A DNA stretch of 42,716 bases from a virus, in IMG/VR virus record IMGVR_UViG_3300028378_000004, positions 1-42,716 of that record. One strand, given 5' to 3'. Position 1 is the stretch's first letter; each line of letters opens with the position of its first letter. The position numbers and the translations under genes were made by a program. The notes under the pieces are model-generated. The model saw nothing but the letters and a program-made list of their open reading frames with translations, was not told the origin of the DNA and ran no database searches. Of this stretch, positions 25,156 to 32,756 are shown piece by piece.

Positions 25156-26115
25156 CTAAGGGAATAAGTTCTCTTCGACGGCTTCGCTAAGGTATGTCAT
25201 CCAGAACTTACGATCAACTTCCGCGGGCAGGGAGCTGTTCTCAGACAGAGTTTCTACTACAGCCATCGCATTCTCAAGTTCCGGTAGCACCACGGTGGTG
25301 AAATCAAGAGCCCCTAGCTTGACTTCTTTAAGAAAATCAGCCTCCTTTAATGGGTAGGTTATAGTGTGGTCAGTAAGTATCTCCCTGACCTGGTAAGCAG
25401 CTCTTATAGCGTGAGACACCGCCTTCCAATCAACCCCCTCGTTGGCCTCGGCTTTTTTAGCCCTCACCCCAAAGCTCTCAATGAACTGCCAGACTATTGA
25501 CCCTGCATAGGAGACAGAGCATGTACTTTGGAGCTGTTTTCCACACATCTGGTAAGTGGGGACTGCTGTTGTGGCGGTGTTAAGAAAAAGACAATGATCG
25601 TTGACGGGCAGTATGGAGAATGCCTCGCCAAACTTTAAAGTTTGATCCATGCTTGCAAGCACCTTCAGCACCTCTTTTGCTGCCGACAGCCGCGACCCTT
25701 TCAGCCCGTACTTAGCTGCTTGCTTGCGGGCGTATCCAACAAAAGCCTTCAGGTTACGTGTGTAAAATAAGGAACGAAATTTAACCAAATCTGCCCACAC
25801 CTTGGACCCTTGTATAAGGTTCTTCTCATCACAATGGAGCATATCCAATGCCGCAGTTTCCCCCTTACAGGCTAGTTCTATGAAATAATGCAAGGAGTAC
25901 ATCTCAGCGTCAACGTCTTCTTTGGAATTTCTCTCATTGGATGTGTTAGAGTCGTACCGCATACTTTTAGGAACTTTCCCTAAAAGCACTTGCTCCTTGG
26001 TTGGCATGAAGATGCCTTTGTAGTCGGTATCAGACTCTGGTGTATCTGTCCCGTAAAGGTGGCTGCCAAATTTCATAAGGCATACCACATTTAAGCTCTC
26101 GGTTATTTCTTTCAT
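25156..26115 (-). CDS. RlaP-type nucleotidyltransferase (Pol beta superfamily), 319 aa
   Basis: Residues 17-33, GSHLYGTDTPESDTDYK, hold the GS and DxD (D29, D31) of the Pol beta nucleotidyltransferase fold in the form typical of the RlaP (RNA repair pathway polymerase) family; DAEMYSLHYFIELACKG (about 70-86) supplies the third acidic position and the usual family continuation. The C-terminal part is helical. It starts inside an ATGA overlap with an HD-domain gene that resembles the HD part of CCA-adding enzyme. An RNA, perhaps tRNA, end-repair role is inferred from family and neighbour. Confidence 0.82.
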   Translation of the reverse strand: MKEITESLNVVCLMKFGSHLYGTDTPESDTDYKGIFMPTKEQVLLGKVPKSMRYDSNTSNERNSKEDVDAEMYSLHYFIELACKGETAALDMLHCDEKNLIQGSKVWADLVKFRSLFYTRNLKAFVGYARKQAAKYGLKGSRLSAAKEVLKVLASMDQTLKFGEAFSILPVNDHCLFLNTATTAVPTYQMCGKQLQSTCSVSYAGSIVWQFIESFGVRAKKAEANEGVDWKAVSHAIRAAYQVREILTDHTITYPLKEADFLKEVKLGALDFTTVVLPELENAMAVVETLSENSSLPAEVDRKFWMTYLSEAVEENLFP

Positions 26116-26612
26116 GCTTTACGCTCCTTTTTAAAATGCAGATCAGCCTTGAAGTTAAGTTTTTCCCTAAGGACCCCACAAGGTACATAGTGAATTGTGT
26201 TAGCGTTTCTACCCATCGTATCCCATCGGTGCAACGCAATGAGTTCTGGAAGCCATGGGTGGTTAAGGAGGGCAAGAACTTTCTGACGACGTTTCATGCG
26301 CCCTAAAATCAGGTCTGACACTCTCATGTGCTGCCCCACAAGCCATTCAGTTTTTACACTGACAAGCCCTTCAAGGAGGACTACCGATTCTTTATCATGC
26401 CCAAGAGGGTGAATCTGCTTACCAACATCGTGCAACCACGCAGCCAATATAAGATCTGTGTCGTTAGTCTCTCGAAGCGCATGGTGCAAAACCTGAAAAC
26501 TATGGATGTATACATCGCCTTCTGGATGCCATACTGGGTGCTGCTCTACCTGCTTACATGGTTCTAGTAAGTCATAAAAGGCCCCTACAGTATCTTCTGA
26601 AAAGAATTCCAC
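26112..26612 (-). CDS. HD-domain phosphohydrolase resembling the CCA-adding enzyme HD domain
   Basis: I start at GTG 26612, five bases after AAGGGGG; an ATG 54 bases upstream would overlap the preceding membrane microprotein. The 166-residue product reads HPVWHPEGDVYIHS, then AAWLHDVGK (H61, D62) and PLGHD (H72), the order and wording of the HD domain of bacterial tRNA CCA nucleotidyltransferase, which has 2',3'-cyclic phosphodiesterase and phosphatase activity. The next gene is a nucleotidyltransferase with a 4-base overlap, so the pair looks like a split NTase-HD enzyme. Confidence 0.8.
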   Translation of the reverse strand: MEFFSEDTVGAFYDLLEPCKQVEQHPVWHPEGDVYIHSFQVLHHALRETNDTDLILAAWLHDVGKQIHPLGHDKESVVLLEGLVSVKTEWLVGQHMRVSDLILGRMKRRQKVLALLNHPWLPELIALHRWDTMGRNANTIHYVPCGVLREKLNFKADLHFKKERKA

Positions 26613-26622
26613 GTTTTCCCCC

Positions 26623-26724
26623 TTAGTAAAAAGCCCAGATGAGCACTGTCGAGGTACCGCCGACAATGACGACCCACCAGACTGCTGCTGCTACCATTTG
26701 TTTTCCTGTCATTTCTACGATCAT
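26623..26724 (-). CDS. Single-span membrane microprotein, 33 aa
   Basis: ATG 26724 overlaps the previous stop as ATGA, with AAGGAG eight bases upstream. After a short N-terminus (MIVEMTGKQM) comes one hydrophobic helix (VAAAVWWVVIVGGTSTVLIWAFY) of membrane-span length. It ends ten bases before the HD gene. It might tether a partner to the membrane or act as a small toxin-like or inhibitor protein. Confidence 0.6.
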   Translation of the reverse strand: MIVEMTGKQMVAAAVWWVVIVGGTSTVLIWAFY

Positions 26725-26903
26725 AACCCGTACTCCTTAATAAGGTCCCTGATAGTAGCCAAAACCTCGTTTGCCTCAGCCAGTTCCTCTTGGGCTTTTT
26801 CCAGCCGGGAGGTCAGCATAGCGTTGGTTGCCCTGATCCATCCACCCTCAGGGTCAGTCTTATAAAACATCTCACCTTCAATTATGCACTCGTCATAATA
26901 CAT
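26721..26903 (-). CDS. Coiled-coil protein, 60 aa
   Basis: Start at ATG 26903 chosen because AAAGGGGAT precedes it; an in-frame ATG lies 21 bases earlier. N-terminal YYDECIIEGEMFYK then a heptad-rich helix (LEKAQEELAEANEVLATI). It overlaps the end of the VRR-NUC gene by 22 bases. Function unknown. Confidence 0.6.
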   Translation of the reverse strand: MYYDECIIEGEMFYKTDPEGGWIRATNAMLTSRLEKAQEELAEANEVLATIRDLIKEYGL

Positions 26904-27238
26904 TTTAGTATCCCCTTTAACCATGCCTCAAACTCAGTGAAGTCACCATCGATCACAAAGCAGGGGCCCGGGCTTTTATTAATTGCGTCGATCTGGAGTT
27001 TTTGAAACCCGGTCGGCTTCTTTTTAGGTGCTTTTGTCTCGACCGCCCAGAACAAGCCGTGGAATTTACCAATAAAATCAGGTACCCCTTTGATTGAGAA
27101 CTGAGTCCCTGGGGGCATGAAATACCAGCCTGAGCAGTCTGGGGGGAACGCGCCTGCCTTCCCCGCTGGGAAGATGCCGTAGGATAGTAATATGGCTTTC
27201 AAGGCGTCTTTGACCTTTCCTTCTGGCGTCTGTGCCAT
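26882..27238 (-). CDS. VRR-NUC domain nuclease, 118 aa
   Basis: The stand-alone VRR-NUC fold is shown by GVPDFIGKF (D54), FWAVETKAP (E67, K69) and the downstream Gln pair in GFQKLQ (Q79, Q82), the PD-(D/E)XK catalytic set. Such phage nucleases are thought to cut branched DNA. The start follows GGAAGGGGG. It lies among other DNA-processing genes (HNH, Cas4-like, SNF2 helicase). Confidence 0.85.
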   Translation of the reverse strand: MAQTPEGKVKDALKAILLSYGIFPAGKAGAFPPDCSGWYFMPPGTQFSIKGVPDFIGKFHGLFWAVETKAPKKKPTGFQKLQIDAINKSPGPCFVIDGDFTEFEAWLKGILKCIMTSA

Positions 27239-27239
27239 T

Positions 27240-27410
27240 TTATTTCACCCCCTTCCAGTCACCCCGACCCCAGAGGAGCCATGAGGCGAACTTAATACGG
27301 CTTGATAGTTTCCATTTCCGGATGCCTTTTACGGCGTCAAGCGTTGCGTTGACAATCACATCATTTTTGCGCTGCTGGTTCCTGGCTTTCTTTGGGTTAA
27401 AATGGATCAT
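27240..27410 (-). CDS. Basic microprotein, 56 aa
   Basis: ATG 27410 follows GAGGAGGTAATT; the stop is one base before the VRR-NUC start. The product is Lys/Arg-rich with several Trp (KKARNQQRKN, WLLWGRGDWKG). It may bind nucleic acid. No family recognised. Confidence 0.6.
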   Translation of the reverse strand: MIHFNPKKARNQQRKNDVIVNATLDAVKGIRKWKLSSRIKFASWLLWGRGDWKGVK

Positions 27411-27414
27411 TTAA

Positions 27415-27906
27415 TTACCTCCTCGCGGTGTTATAGTCGTCAGAACACTTTTTGTGCTGGTACATATTTACATTTTTATATTGGTAGTGCCTCATGTTCT
27501 CAAGGGCGTCGTACTCTGAGCAATACCCACACTTTCTCCAGGTGGCTGGGTGCCCTGCAGCAATAGCATCTGCCCTTGTGTGCAAAAGAAAGTGATACGC
27601 GTGGCTCTGACAGATTACAAGATTGCTGGGGTAGTTGTTGGCTTTGTCCTCGTCTACATGGTGGACCACTACTCCCGCAGGCAAGGGCTTCCCGAAAGCT
27701 TTCTCAGCCACAACTGTGTGTTCTCGCCTCCCAGCATAAGGCCCACTTGTGAATACCATATACCCTGCTTGGTCTTTGTGTGGTACCCCTGTAGGCCCCC
27801 GACCCCCTAAAGGATCACCATGCCTGTGCCATCTCATATAGTGAGCGGTACACCACCCTCTTCTGTCGGACGGTTTAGGACATGCTGCTACAGAGCAAAT
27901 ACTCAT
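27415..27906 (-). CDS. Free-standing HNH endonuclease, 163 aa
   Basis: The HNH core is EHTVVAEKAFGKPL (H63), VVVHHVDEDKANN (H82, H83) and NLVICQSHAYHFLLH, the usual order for phage HNH homing-type nucleases. An N-terminal Cys/His cluster (CSVAACPKP...WCTAHY) and a C-terminal CGYC/HKKC pair look like extra zinc sites for DNA recognition. It lies between the Cas4-like nuclease and VRR-NUC genes and may be a mobile homing gene. Confidence 0.87.
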   Translation of the reverse strand: MSICSVAACPKPSDRRGWCTAHYMRWHRHGDPLGGRGPTGVPHKDQAGYMVFTSGPYAGRREHTVVAEKAFGKPLPAGVVVHHVDEDKANNYPSNLVICQSHAYHFLLHTRADAIAAGHPATWRKCGYCSEYDALENMRHYQYKNVNMYQHKKCSDDYNTARR

Positions 27907-28791
27907 CTATTTACCTCTTGCATAGGGGCAGTTGTTGTAAGACGCGCACTGTCCGGTTTTCCATTTACAAAGACCACTTGGTCGAGCCTGGAACGTCTCT
28001 GTCTCCCACGCTTGCTCCATCCTGCGTACCCTCTGGAGAATACCTGCCCAGATGTTGGGGAGCTCCTCTTTAGTAAGTGACCCACAACCAATTACTTCCT
28101 TAGCCTTCGGGAATATGAACTTAGGTTTAAACACAGAAATGTCCGGGCGAACTACAGACAGAGACGCTGCAAAAATCTTGAGCTGGTCTGGGTTATCCTT
28201 AACCTTTCCAAACTTCCAGTCTGCTATGAGGGCCTCTTGCTCCCCGTTCTCTAAGGTTTTAACGACCGTGGCATCCAATTTCCCGCGAAACCAAGCCTCC
28301 TTAGAGAACCATGCTTTTTTCCCTGTCAGCGGGGCCATGTTCTCCCCCAGGACAATCTCATATTCGACAAGAAGCTCAGACCCTTGAGACTTCGCTCTCA
28401 GCATAGCGTTGGTGTAGGGGCTAATTATGTCCAGATACACTGGGTCTTTAGGGGGGACTCCGTTCAAAGTGTCCTCTGCGCAAGCGTGCCCCCGGTTGCC
28501 ATCACGGATGGCTTCGTTCTCTTGGAACTTTGTGTTGCAGAAAAACCTCTCTTCACCATAGGCTCGGGCGCAGTTTTCAAACGCTTGCAGCGCCGTGAAA
28601 CTCCAACTAAAAGGTCTGTCTTTCCTGTTCACGGGTCTACTCATCGTATTCTCTGCCTTCTCCGGTAACGTCCGGAATTGGTGGTTGTCTGGGTGAACCT
28701 CAAGCCCCCGCGCTAAGGCACTGTCTACAGAGGCGCTTAAAAGGTATCGGTTGTATTTGGTCGTTGGACTTTGTAGGGCTGAGAGGTTCAT
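27907..28791 (-). CDS. Cas4/AddB-like PD-(D/E)XK exonuclease with iron-sulfur cysteines
   Basis: 294 residues. Nuclease residues: H102 in RGHACAE, D173 in RGKLDATV, D191 and K193 in IADWKFGK, Q203 in PDQLKIF. Four cysteines in the Cas4/AddB arrangement, C74 (FENCARAY), C275, C282 and C288 (CKWKTGQCASYNNC), would hold a 4Fe-4S cluster. The protein should be a 5'-3' or end-processing exonuclease for recombination. The start at 28791 gives a 49-residue N-terminal extension; an ATG at 28644 just before SRPVNRKDRPFSW is an alternative that starts nearer the domain. A promoter and a terminator-like hairpin precede the gene. Confidence 0.83.
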   Translation of the reverse strand: MNLSALQSPTTKYNRYLLSASVDSALARGLEVHPDNHQFRTLPEKAENTMSRPVNRKDRPFSWSFTALQAFENCARAYGEERFFCNTKFQENEAIRDGNRGHACAEDTLNGVPPKDPVYLDIISPYTNAMLRAKSQGSELLVEYEIVLGENMAPLTGKKAWFSKEAWFRGKLDATVVKTLENGEQEALIADWKFGKVKDNPDQLKIFAASLSVVRPDISVFKPKFIFPKAKEVIGCGSLTKEELPNIWAGILQRVRRMEQAWETETFQARPSGLCKWKTGQCASYNNCPYARGK

Positions 28792-28801
28792 AGTAACCTT
28801 A

Positions 28802-28863
28802 AATAAAACGCCCCGAGGCTGACTCCCCCAGCCAGAGGAAGAAAGGCGCTCGTCCTCGGGGCG
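28802..28863 (-). terminator. GC hairpin with T-tail between promoter and nuclease gene (attenuator candidate)
   Basis: Minus strand: CGCCCCGAGG (28854-28863) pairs with CCTCGGGGCG (28810-28819), with an inner GGCTG/CAGCC stem in the loop, followed by TTTTATTT. It ends about 10 bases before the nuclease start. It sits downstream of both the polymerase gene and the promoter at 28884-28913, so it could end polymerase readthrough, attenuate the local promoter or define a short RNA. Confidence 0.72.
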
Positions 28864-28883
28864 ATGGTAACTTAGTTTCCCTC

Positions 28884-28913
28884 ATTGTAATCTGCTTTAC
28901 ATGGTTGTGTCAA
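28884..28913 (-). promoter_or_regulatory. Sigma70-like promoter upstream of the Cas4-like gene
   Basis: Minus-strand TTGACA (28908-28913), 18-base spacer, TACAAT (28884-28889). The predicted transcript would start near 28877 and run straight into the hairpin at 28810-28863. Confidence 0.65.
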
Positions 28914-28938
28914 CCCTTATTTCTCACAATCGCCATAA

Positions 28939-30852
28939 TTATACCTCTTTCAAATCTCCCCATGAGGGTCCAACAGCGGCATCGACCGGGAAATCAATAG
29001 GCAAGTCAACACCCCAGGCTTTTTTGTAAGGTAGGTTCGATAGCAAGTGTGTAAAAAATGGCACTGCTTCTGCCATCTTGCCCAAAGGGAAAATAAAAAA
29101 CAAGCCGTCATGTAGTTCATAGTAAAATTTACCATCAAAACGATTTAGGTGGTTGCGAGCTACCGCCAGGGCTAGGTATTTTTGATCACCGCCTGTGCCT
29201 TGGATTGGGTAGTTAATGGCTGTACTCTCGTTGGCCCACGCATCCTCTCCAGCCCAAGCACCTGGTAGCTGCACTCGCCTACCGGCAAAGGTTTCAGCAA
29301 AACCTTGGTATTTGCAGTCGAGAATCTGCTTGCGCCAGTAGGCTTGTACCCCAGGGTATGACTGCTTATAAATTAACTGAGTCTGCTTGATAAAAGGTAC
29401 ATCTACATCAAGGTCATACTCGACTCTTGCTTTCTTGGTTGCTGTCTTTGCCGATACCCTGTACTGGTAGGACAGGTTGCAAAACTTCCCGGCTTTTCGG
29501 TCATTGACTGCTTGAGGATCTTCTGCGTGGAATCTATTTACCAAATCCATATACTCGACGTTTGCCACTTGGGACCCCATAAAACTATGGGCGTCCTGGC
29601 CTTGAGCACAAAGACTGAGCATCGTTTCATCTTCAGAGGCTACTGCCATCCACCGAAACTCTTGGCCTGCAAAGTCAAGCTCAGCCATACCAAAACCTTC
29701 AGGGGCTTGTATAATCCTCCGGTAGTCTCTTCCACGCTTCCACTGGTGAAGGGCTATGCCTGTTGGCACTAATACATTTCGTACTACTTGGTGCTCACCT
29801 TTCGCCTTCGTCGTTTTTGTAACGACTTCTTTCGTTTTATCTTGGCTTGAGTAGGTCATCCTTGACGTGTATGTTCCAAATATCCTTGCAGATGGTCGCA
29901 CACAGCCGTCACCGTTATAGTCAAGGGCTTTTATAGTGGCTTCAGCATACTTTACCTTATTATTTTTAGCTTCCCGGATCTTTTTTAAAGTATTTGCTCG
30001 CGGGTCCATGAGAGCCAGGTCAAAGAGTGCGAATTTATCTGTTGATGGCTGCCCTGTTTTCTTGGAGGTTCCAAGGACCGGCAACTGCCAATCTTTAAAA
30101 AGAAGCTTTTGAAGTTGTTTAGGGCTGCCGAGATTTACACCTTCTATCTCAGGGCTTGACGCTAAAAGTTCAGCATAAAGTTTATCAGCTTCTTCAGTAA
30201 GGGATCTCTTCAAAGATTCAGCTGCCGGTCTTGAAGCCTTTAAGCCATGGACTTTTGACCATGCCACCAACGGTATACACCGGGCCTCGACTAAAGCTGC
30301 AAGCTGCTGACGATCGTTCAACTCACCCCAGAACTTCTCTGCTAACCTTATGACGAACAGTGCGTCACCCTTGTTGCGTGTGAGCAAGCCTTGCATAGAC
30401 TCATCATCATCAGCCTGGAAGTCATCAAAGTCTTTGAACCCTGCATGCTCCGGGTAGTACGTTTTCATGGCGTTAGCAAGGGCGTAGCTCCTGCGCTTGC
30501 TTTTAGGTATAGTGTCACCTTCAGGCTCAACCTGGGCATGTCGCCACAAGAGCATGGCGTCTAACCACTTAACCTGCATTACAAGGTCCTCACACCCGGT
30601 AGCTATGCACCATGAAGCGTCGAAGGCCACGTTCCACCCGAGTATGTAGGCATCAGCCTCTATGGCTTTTTTAAGCATGCCTTCAATAAGAGCCTTGCTT
30701 GGGTATAACTGCCCTGCTACCTTCTCACCTCTGGCAAAACTCGCGGCAGTTACCCACGCTTGGTTGGTGGTCTTTCGCACAGGCTGAAGGGCATACTCCT
30801 GCTTGTCTCCAGCGGTTTCAATATCGAACCCTATACAGCTAGGGAAAATCAT
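28939..30852 (-). CDS. Family A DNA polymerase with 3'-5' exonuclease, 637 aa
   Basis: Exonuclease motifs: GFDIETAG (D10, E12), GWNVAFDAS (N74, D78) and KGDALFVIRL (D163), the last lacking the usual Tyr four residues before the Asp (R159). Polymerase motif A is ELDFAGQEFR (D393, E398), motif B RKAGKFCNLSYQY (R452, K456, L460, Y464), motif C ELHDGLFF (H581, D582). The position equal to E. coli Pol I F762 is Leu (L460), and the motif C Glu after the Asp is Gly (G583). There is no 5'-3' exonuclease domain, as in other phage enzymes. This is the replicative polymerase, working with the primase-helicase and ssDNA-binding protein. Its ATG overlaps the 36-aa zinc-ribbon gene. Confidence 0.93.
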   Translation of the reverse strand: MIFPSCIGFDIETAGDKQEYALQPVRKTTNQAWVTAASFARGEKVAGQLYPSKALIEGMLKKAIEADAYILGWNVAFDASWCIATGCEDLVMQVKWLDAMLLWRHAQVEPEGDTIPKSKRRSYALANAMKTYYPEHAGFKDFDDFQADDDESMQGLLTRNKGDALFVIRLAEKFWGELNDRQQLAALVEARCIPLVAWSKVHGLKASRPAAESLKRSLTEEADKLYAELLASSPEIEGVNLGSPKQLQKLLFKDWQLPVLGTSKKTGQPSTDKFALFDLALMDPRANTLKKIREAKNNKVKYAEATIKALDYNGDGCVRPSARIFGTYTSRMTYSSQDKTKEVVTKTTKAKGEHQVVRNVLVPTGIALHQWKRGRDYRRIIQAPEGFGMAELDFAGQEFRWMAVASEDETMLSLCAQGQDAHSFMGSQVANVEYMDLVNRFHAEDPQAVNDRKAGKFCNLSYQYRVSAKTATKKARVEYDLDVDVPFIKQTQLIYKQSYPGVQAYWRKQILDCKYQGFAETFAGRRVQLPGAWAGEDAWANESTAINYPIQGTGGDQKYLALAVARNHLNRFDGKFYYELHDGLFFIFPLGKMAEAVPFFTHLLSNLPYKKAWGVDLPIDFPVDAAVGPSWGDLKEV

Positions 30853-30959
30853 GGGGCCCCCCTGGTTATTTTAACTCCCCCACAGGTTTGACACTGGTTG
30901 GCCCTGAAGGGCCTGAGGGTTTTGCAGGTGGGGCAATATAGGATCTCAGGGGTATTCAT
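30849..30959 (-). CDS. Zinc-ribbon microprotein, 36 aa
   Basis: ATG 30959 follows GGAGGA; both ends overlap neighbours as ATGA. The product MNTPEILYCPTCKTL...NQCQTCGG is a minimal four-Cys zinc ribbon. Translational coupling to the polymerase suggests a link to replication. Confidence 0.7.
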   Translation of the reverse strand: MNTPEILYCPTCKTLRPFRANQCQTCGGVKITRGAP

Positions 30960-31219
30960 CGGGTCCTCCTCAGGGTTTGTTGGATAAAGTCAACCATCTC
31001 ATTACCTTTTGGGGTTAGCTGGTCGTCTGTGAGGTCTTCGAGGATCGAGGCGAGGGTGGTCCGGGCATCCTCAAGATGCACCCCGAGCTTCCAGGCTCCT
31101 TCCTCCATGTCAGCGAAGTCTTTCTCCACCACAGTCAGCTTCAAGTCCAACGACGCTAACTCGCAGTGAGGGCACCCGTCAAATTGTAGTGGTGCGATTG
31201 TGTGCTTACGACATTTCAT
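30956..31219 (-). CDS. Small protein with N-terminal zinc site and helical tail, 87 aa
   Basis: Good GGAGG site. MKCRKH and GCPHCE give a likely C/H zinc site; residues 25-87 are helical with heptads (LDLKLTVVEKDFADMEE). Overlaps the following gene as ATGA. Function unknown. Confidence 0.65.
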   Translation of the reverse strand: MKCRKHTIAPLQFDGCPHCELASLDLKLTVVEKDFADMEEGAWKLGVHLEDARTTLASILEDLTDDQLTPKGNEMVDFIQQTLRRTR

Positions 31220-31220
31220 A

Positions 31221-31553
31221 TCAATCCTCCTTCACCATTTTTTCGTATTCAGCCACCTTCTGCTCGGCTGCTTTAAGTTTACTTTTAAGCAGGATAATTT
31301 CCAAGGCGGCTGTTGATTCTTTTATCTCGGCTTCTTCGGCACGATCAAAGCTGTTTGCGAATTTTACAGTCATTTTACCTAACGCAACACCCAAGTTTTG
31401 TTTACTATTACGCAATTTCTCTATCTCCGCATCCTTCTCTTTGAGAAGTTCTTCAGCCTCCCAGACTTCGGCCTCCAAATCACAGTATGTAATTTTATGT
31501 TTCTCATTGAACCGCTGAAAGCTTTCATAATCGCCTGCAAACCTTTTACTCAT
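31221..31553 (-). CDS. Coiled-coil protein, 110 aa (paralogue family)
   Basis: ATG 31553 is better spaced from AGGAGG than the GTG three bases earlier. Nearly all helical, with LLKEKDAEIEKL and AAEQKVAEYEK. The first motif is also in the gene at 34982-35296, and the DNA encoding it is repeated there. AEQKVA recurs in the genes at 31570 and 31869. Confidence 0.65.
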   Translation of the reverse strand: MSKRFAGDYESFQRFNEKHKITYCDLEAEVWEAEELLKEKDAEIEKLRNSKQNLGVALGKMTVKFANSFDRAEEAEIKESTAALEIILLKSKLKAAEQKVAEYEKMVKED

Positions 31554-31569
31554 CACTTAACCTCCTGTC

Positions 31570-31872
31570 CTATTCCGTGACATTACTTTTGACAGAAAAA
31601 TCACACATGATATGGTATGAAGCCTTCCACAGATTTCGGTCTACCTTCATCAAGTCATAGTCCCGTTCCCATGCTGTCGCTTTTGCCGTCATGTTGGCTA
31701 CTTTCTGCTCGGCTTCCTCAAGCCCCTCGCTAAGCAATCCAATGGTGTCGCTTGCTCTCCTGTGTAGCGCTTGCTCTGTCGCTAACTCAGCCTTCAATCC
31801 TAGTATCTCCTCATCCTTCTCTGCATGTACTTGCTCGAACATCCAGAGCAGTTTCTCCTCGTCTGTCTTCAC
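31570..31872 (-). CDS. Coiled-coil protein, 100 aa (paralogue family)
   Basis: GTG start at 31872, overlapping the previous stop as GTGA. Helical, with the family words EEAEQKVANM and AWERDYD. Function unknown; possibly an oligomeric scaffold or an inhibitor of a host complex. Confidence 0.6.
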   Translation of the reverse strand: MKTDEEKLLWMFEQVHAEKDEEILGLKAELATEQALHRRASDTIGLLSEGLEEAEQKVANMTAKATAWERDYDLMKVDRNLWKASYHIMCDFSVKSNVTE

Positions 31873-32315
31873 TTCACCGCCTTGAGTTTATTGAGGGTTT
31901 CTCTCGCCCATAGCGTCAGCGTCATAGCGTCAACTCGATTAAAGTGAGAACGGGAGTCGTTTGAAATAATCTCTTTCAATCCCTTCTCCGCTATAGCTAC
32001 CTTCTGCTCGGCTTGCTCTGCCCTCAGAGTCTGCTCCGAGCAGATGTTTCTCCAGTCGTCACGATCAGCAGTCAGCCGTGCAATCTCTTGTCGTAGGCTG
32101 TCGATTGTGTCTGGCTCGGTATCCAGATCATCAGCAAAGATAATGTCGTCAGTGTGCAGCAGGTGGAAGTCTTTGCCTGCGAAGTCGGGGCAAAGCTCCC
32201 AGTCAGCATTATCGCCTTTAGAAACGAATTCTTCCAGTGGCTCTTTTGAGTAATTATCTACTGAGCTACAATAGGCCCACCCGAGGAATTTCGCGAACTC
32301 TCTATTCATAGTCAT
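31869..32315 (-). CDS. Acidic protein with C-terminal coiled coil, 148 aa (paralogue family)
   Basis: GGAGG precedes ATG 32315, which overlaps the previous stop as ATGA. The N-terminal half is acidic (KEPLEEFVSKGDNADWELC); the C-terminal half has LTADRDDWRNIC and RAEQAEQKV, closely matching the next upstream gene (LTADRNEWQRIC, RAEQAEAEV). Confidence 0.62.
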   Translation of the reverse strand: MTMNREFAKFLGWAYCSSVDNYSKEPLEEFVSKGDNADWELCPDFAGKDFHLLHTDDIIFADDLDTEPDTIDSLRQEIARLTADRDDWRNICSEQTLRAEQAEQKVAIAEKGLKEIISNDSRSHFNRVDAMTLTLWARETLNKLKAVK

Positions 32316-32668
32316 TTGTTTTCCTCCAGTGCGTCAACTGCATCGGACAATTCCTGCTCAACCCTCGCCCAGTTGGTCGTATATACTGGCCCAACAAGAA
32401 GGTGCTGGCTTTTGGTAAAAAATGTATGCTGGGTAAACTCATACCCGCACCCTGTCATCCACGTAGCCAATTCTCTTAACTCTGCAAGATCTGCATTAAG
32501 CGTTAGAACCTCTGCCTCGGCTTGCTCTGCCCTGACAGTTTCCTCATCGCAGATTCTTTGCCATTCGTTGCGATCTGCGGTGAGGGCTAGTGTCCTGTCG
32601 TCGCAATCTTCACAACTCAGTTCACCGCAAGTTTTCAGTTCGTCCGGCCAGTCTTCAAATTCAGCCAT
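32312..32668 (-). CDS. Acidic protein with coiled coil, 118 aa (paralogue family)
   Basis: ATG 32668 is chosen: GGGAGGAG lies five bases upstream. An in-frame start 72 bases earlier has none. Contains CGELSCEDCDD, a possible zinc site, then LTADRNEWQRIC shared with the downstream gene, and a C-terminal acidic helix. Confidence 0.62.
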   Translation of the reverse strand: MAEFEDWPDELKTCGELSCEDCDDRTLALTADRNEWQRICDEETVRAEQAEAEVLTLNADLAELRELATWMTGCGYEFTQHTFFTKSQHLLVGPVYTTNWARVEQELSDAVDALEENK

Positions 32669-32756
32669 TATCTCCTCCCTTGGGGGGGCTTTTTGTGCTA
32701 TAGGGCTCCCGTTATTACCTAGTATGGACAACGTTTCCAAAGCCTCCCTGTAGCGG

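Noticed and set aside
14258-30852. A 2-aminoadenine (Z) genome
   Set aside because: A MazZ-type domain is present but no PurZ, and the HD protein resembles CCA enzyme rather than DatZ. Not supported from this window alone.
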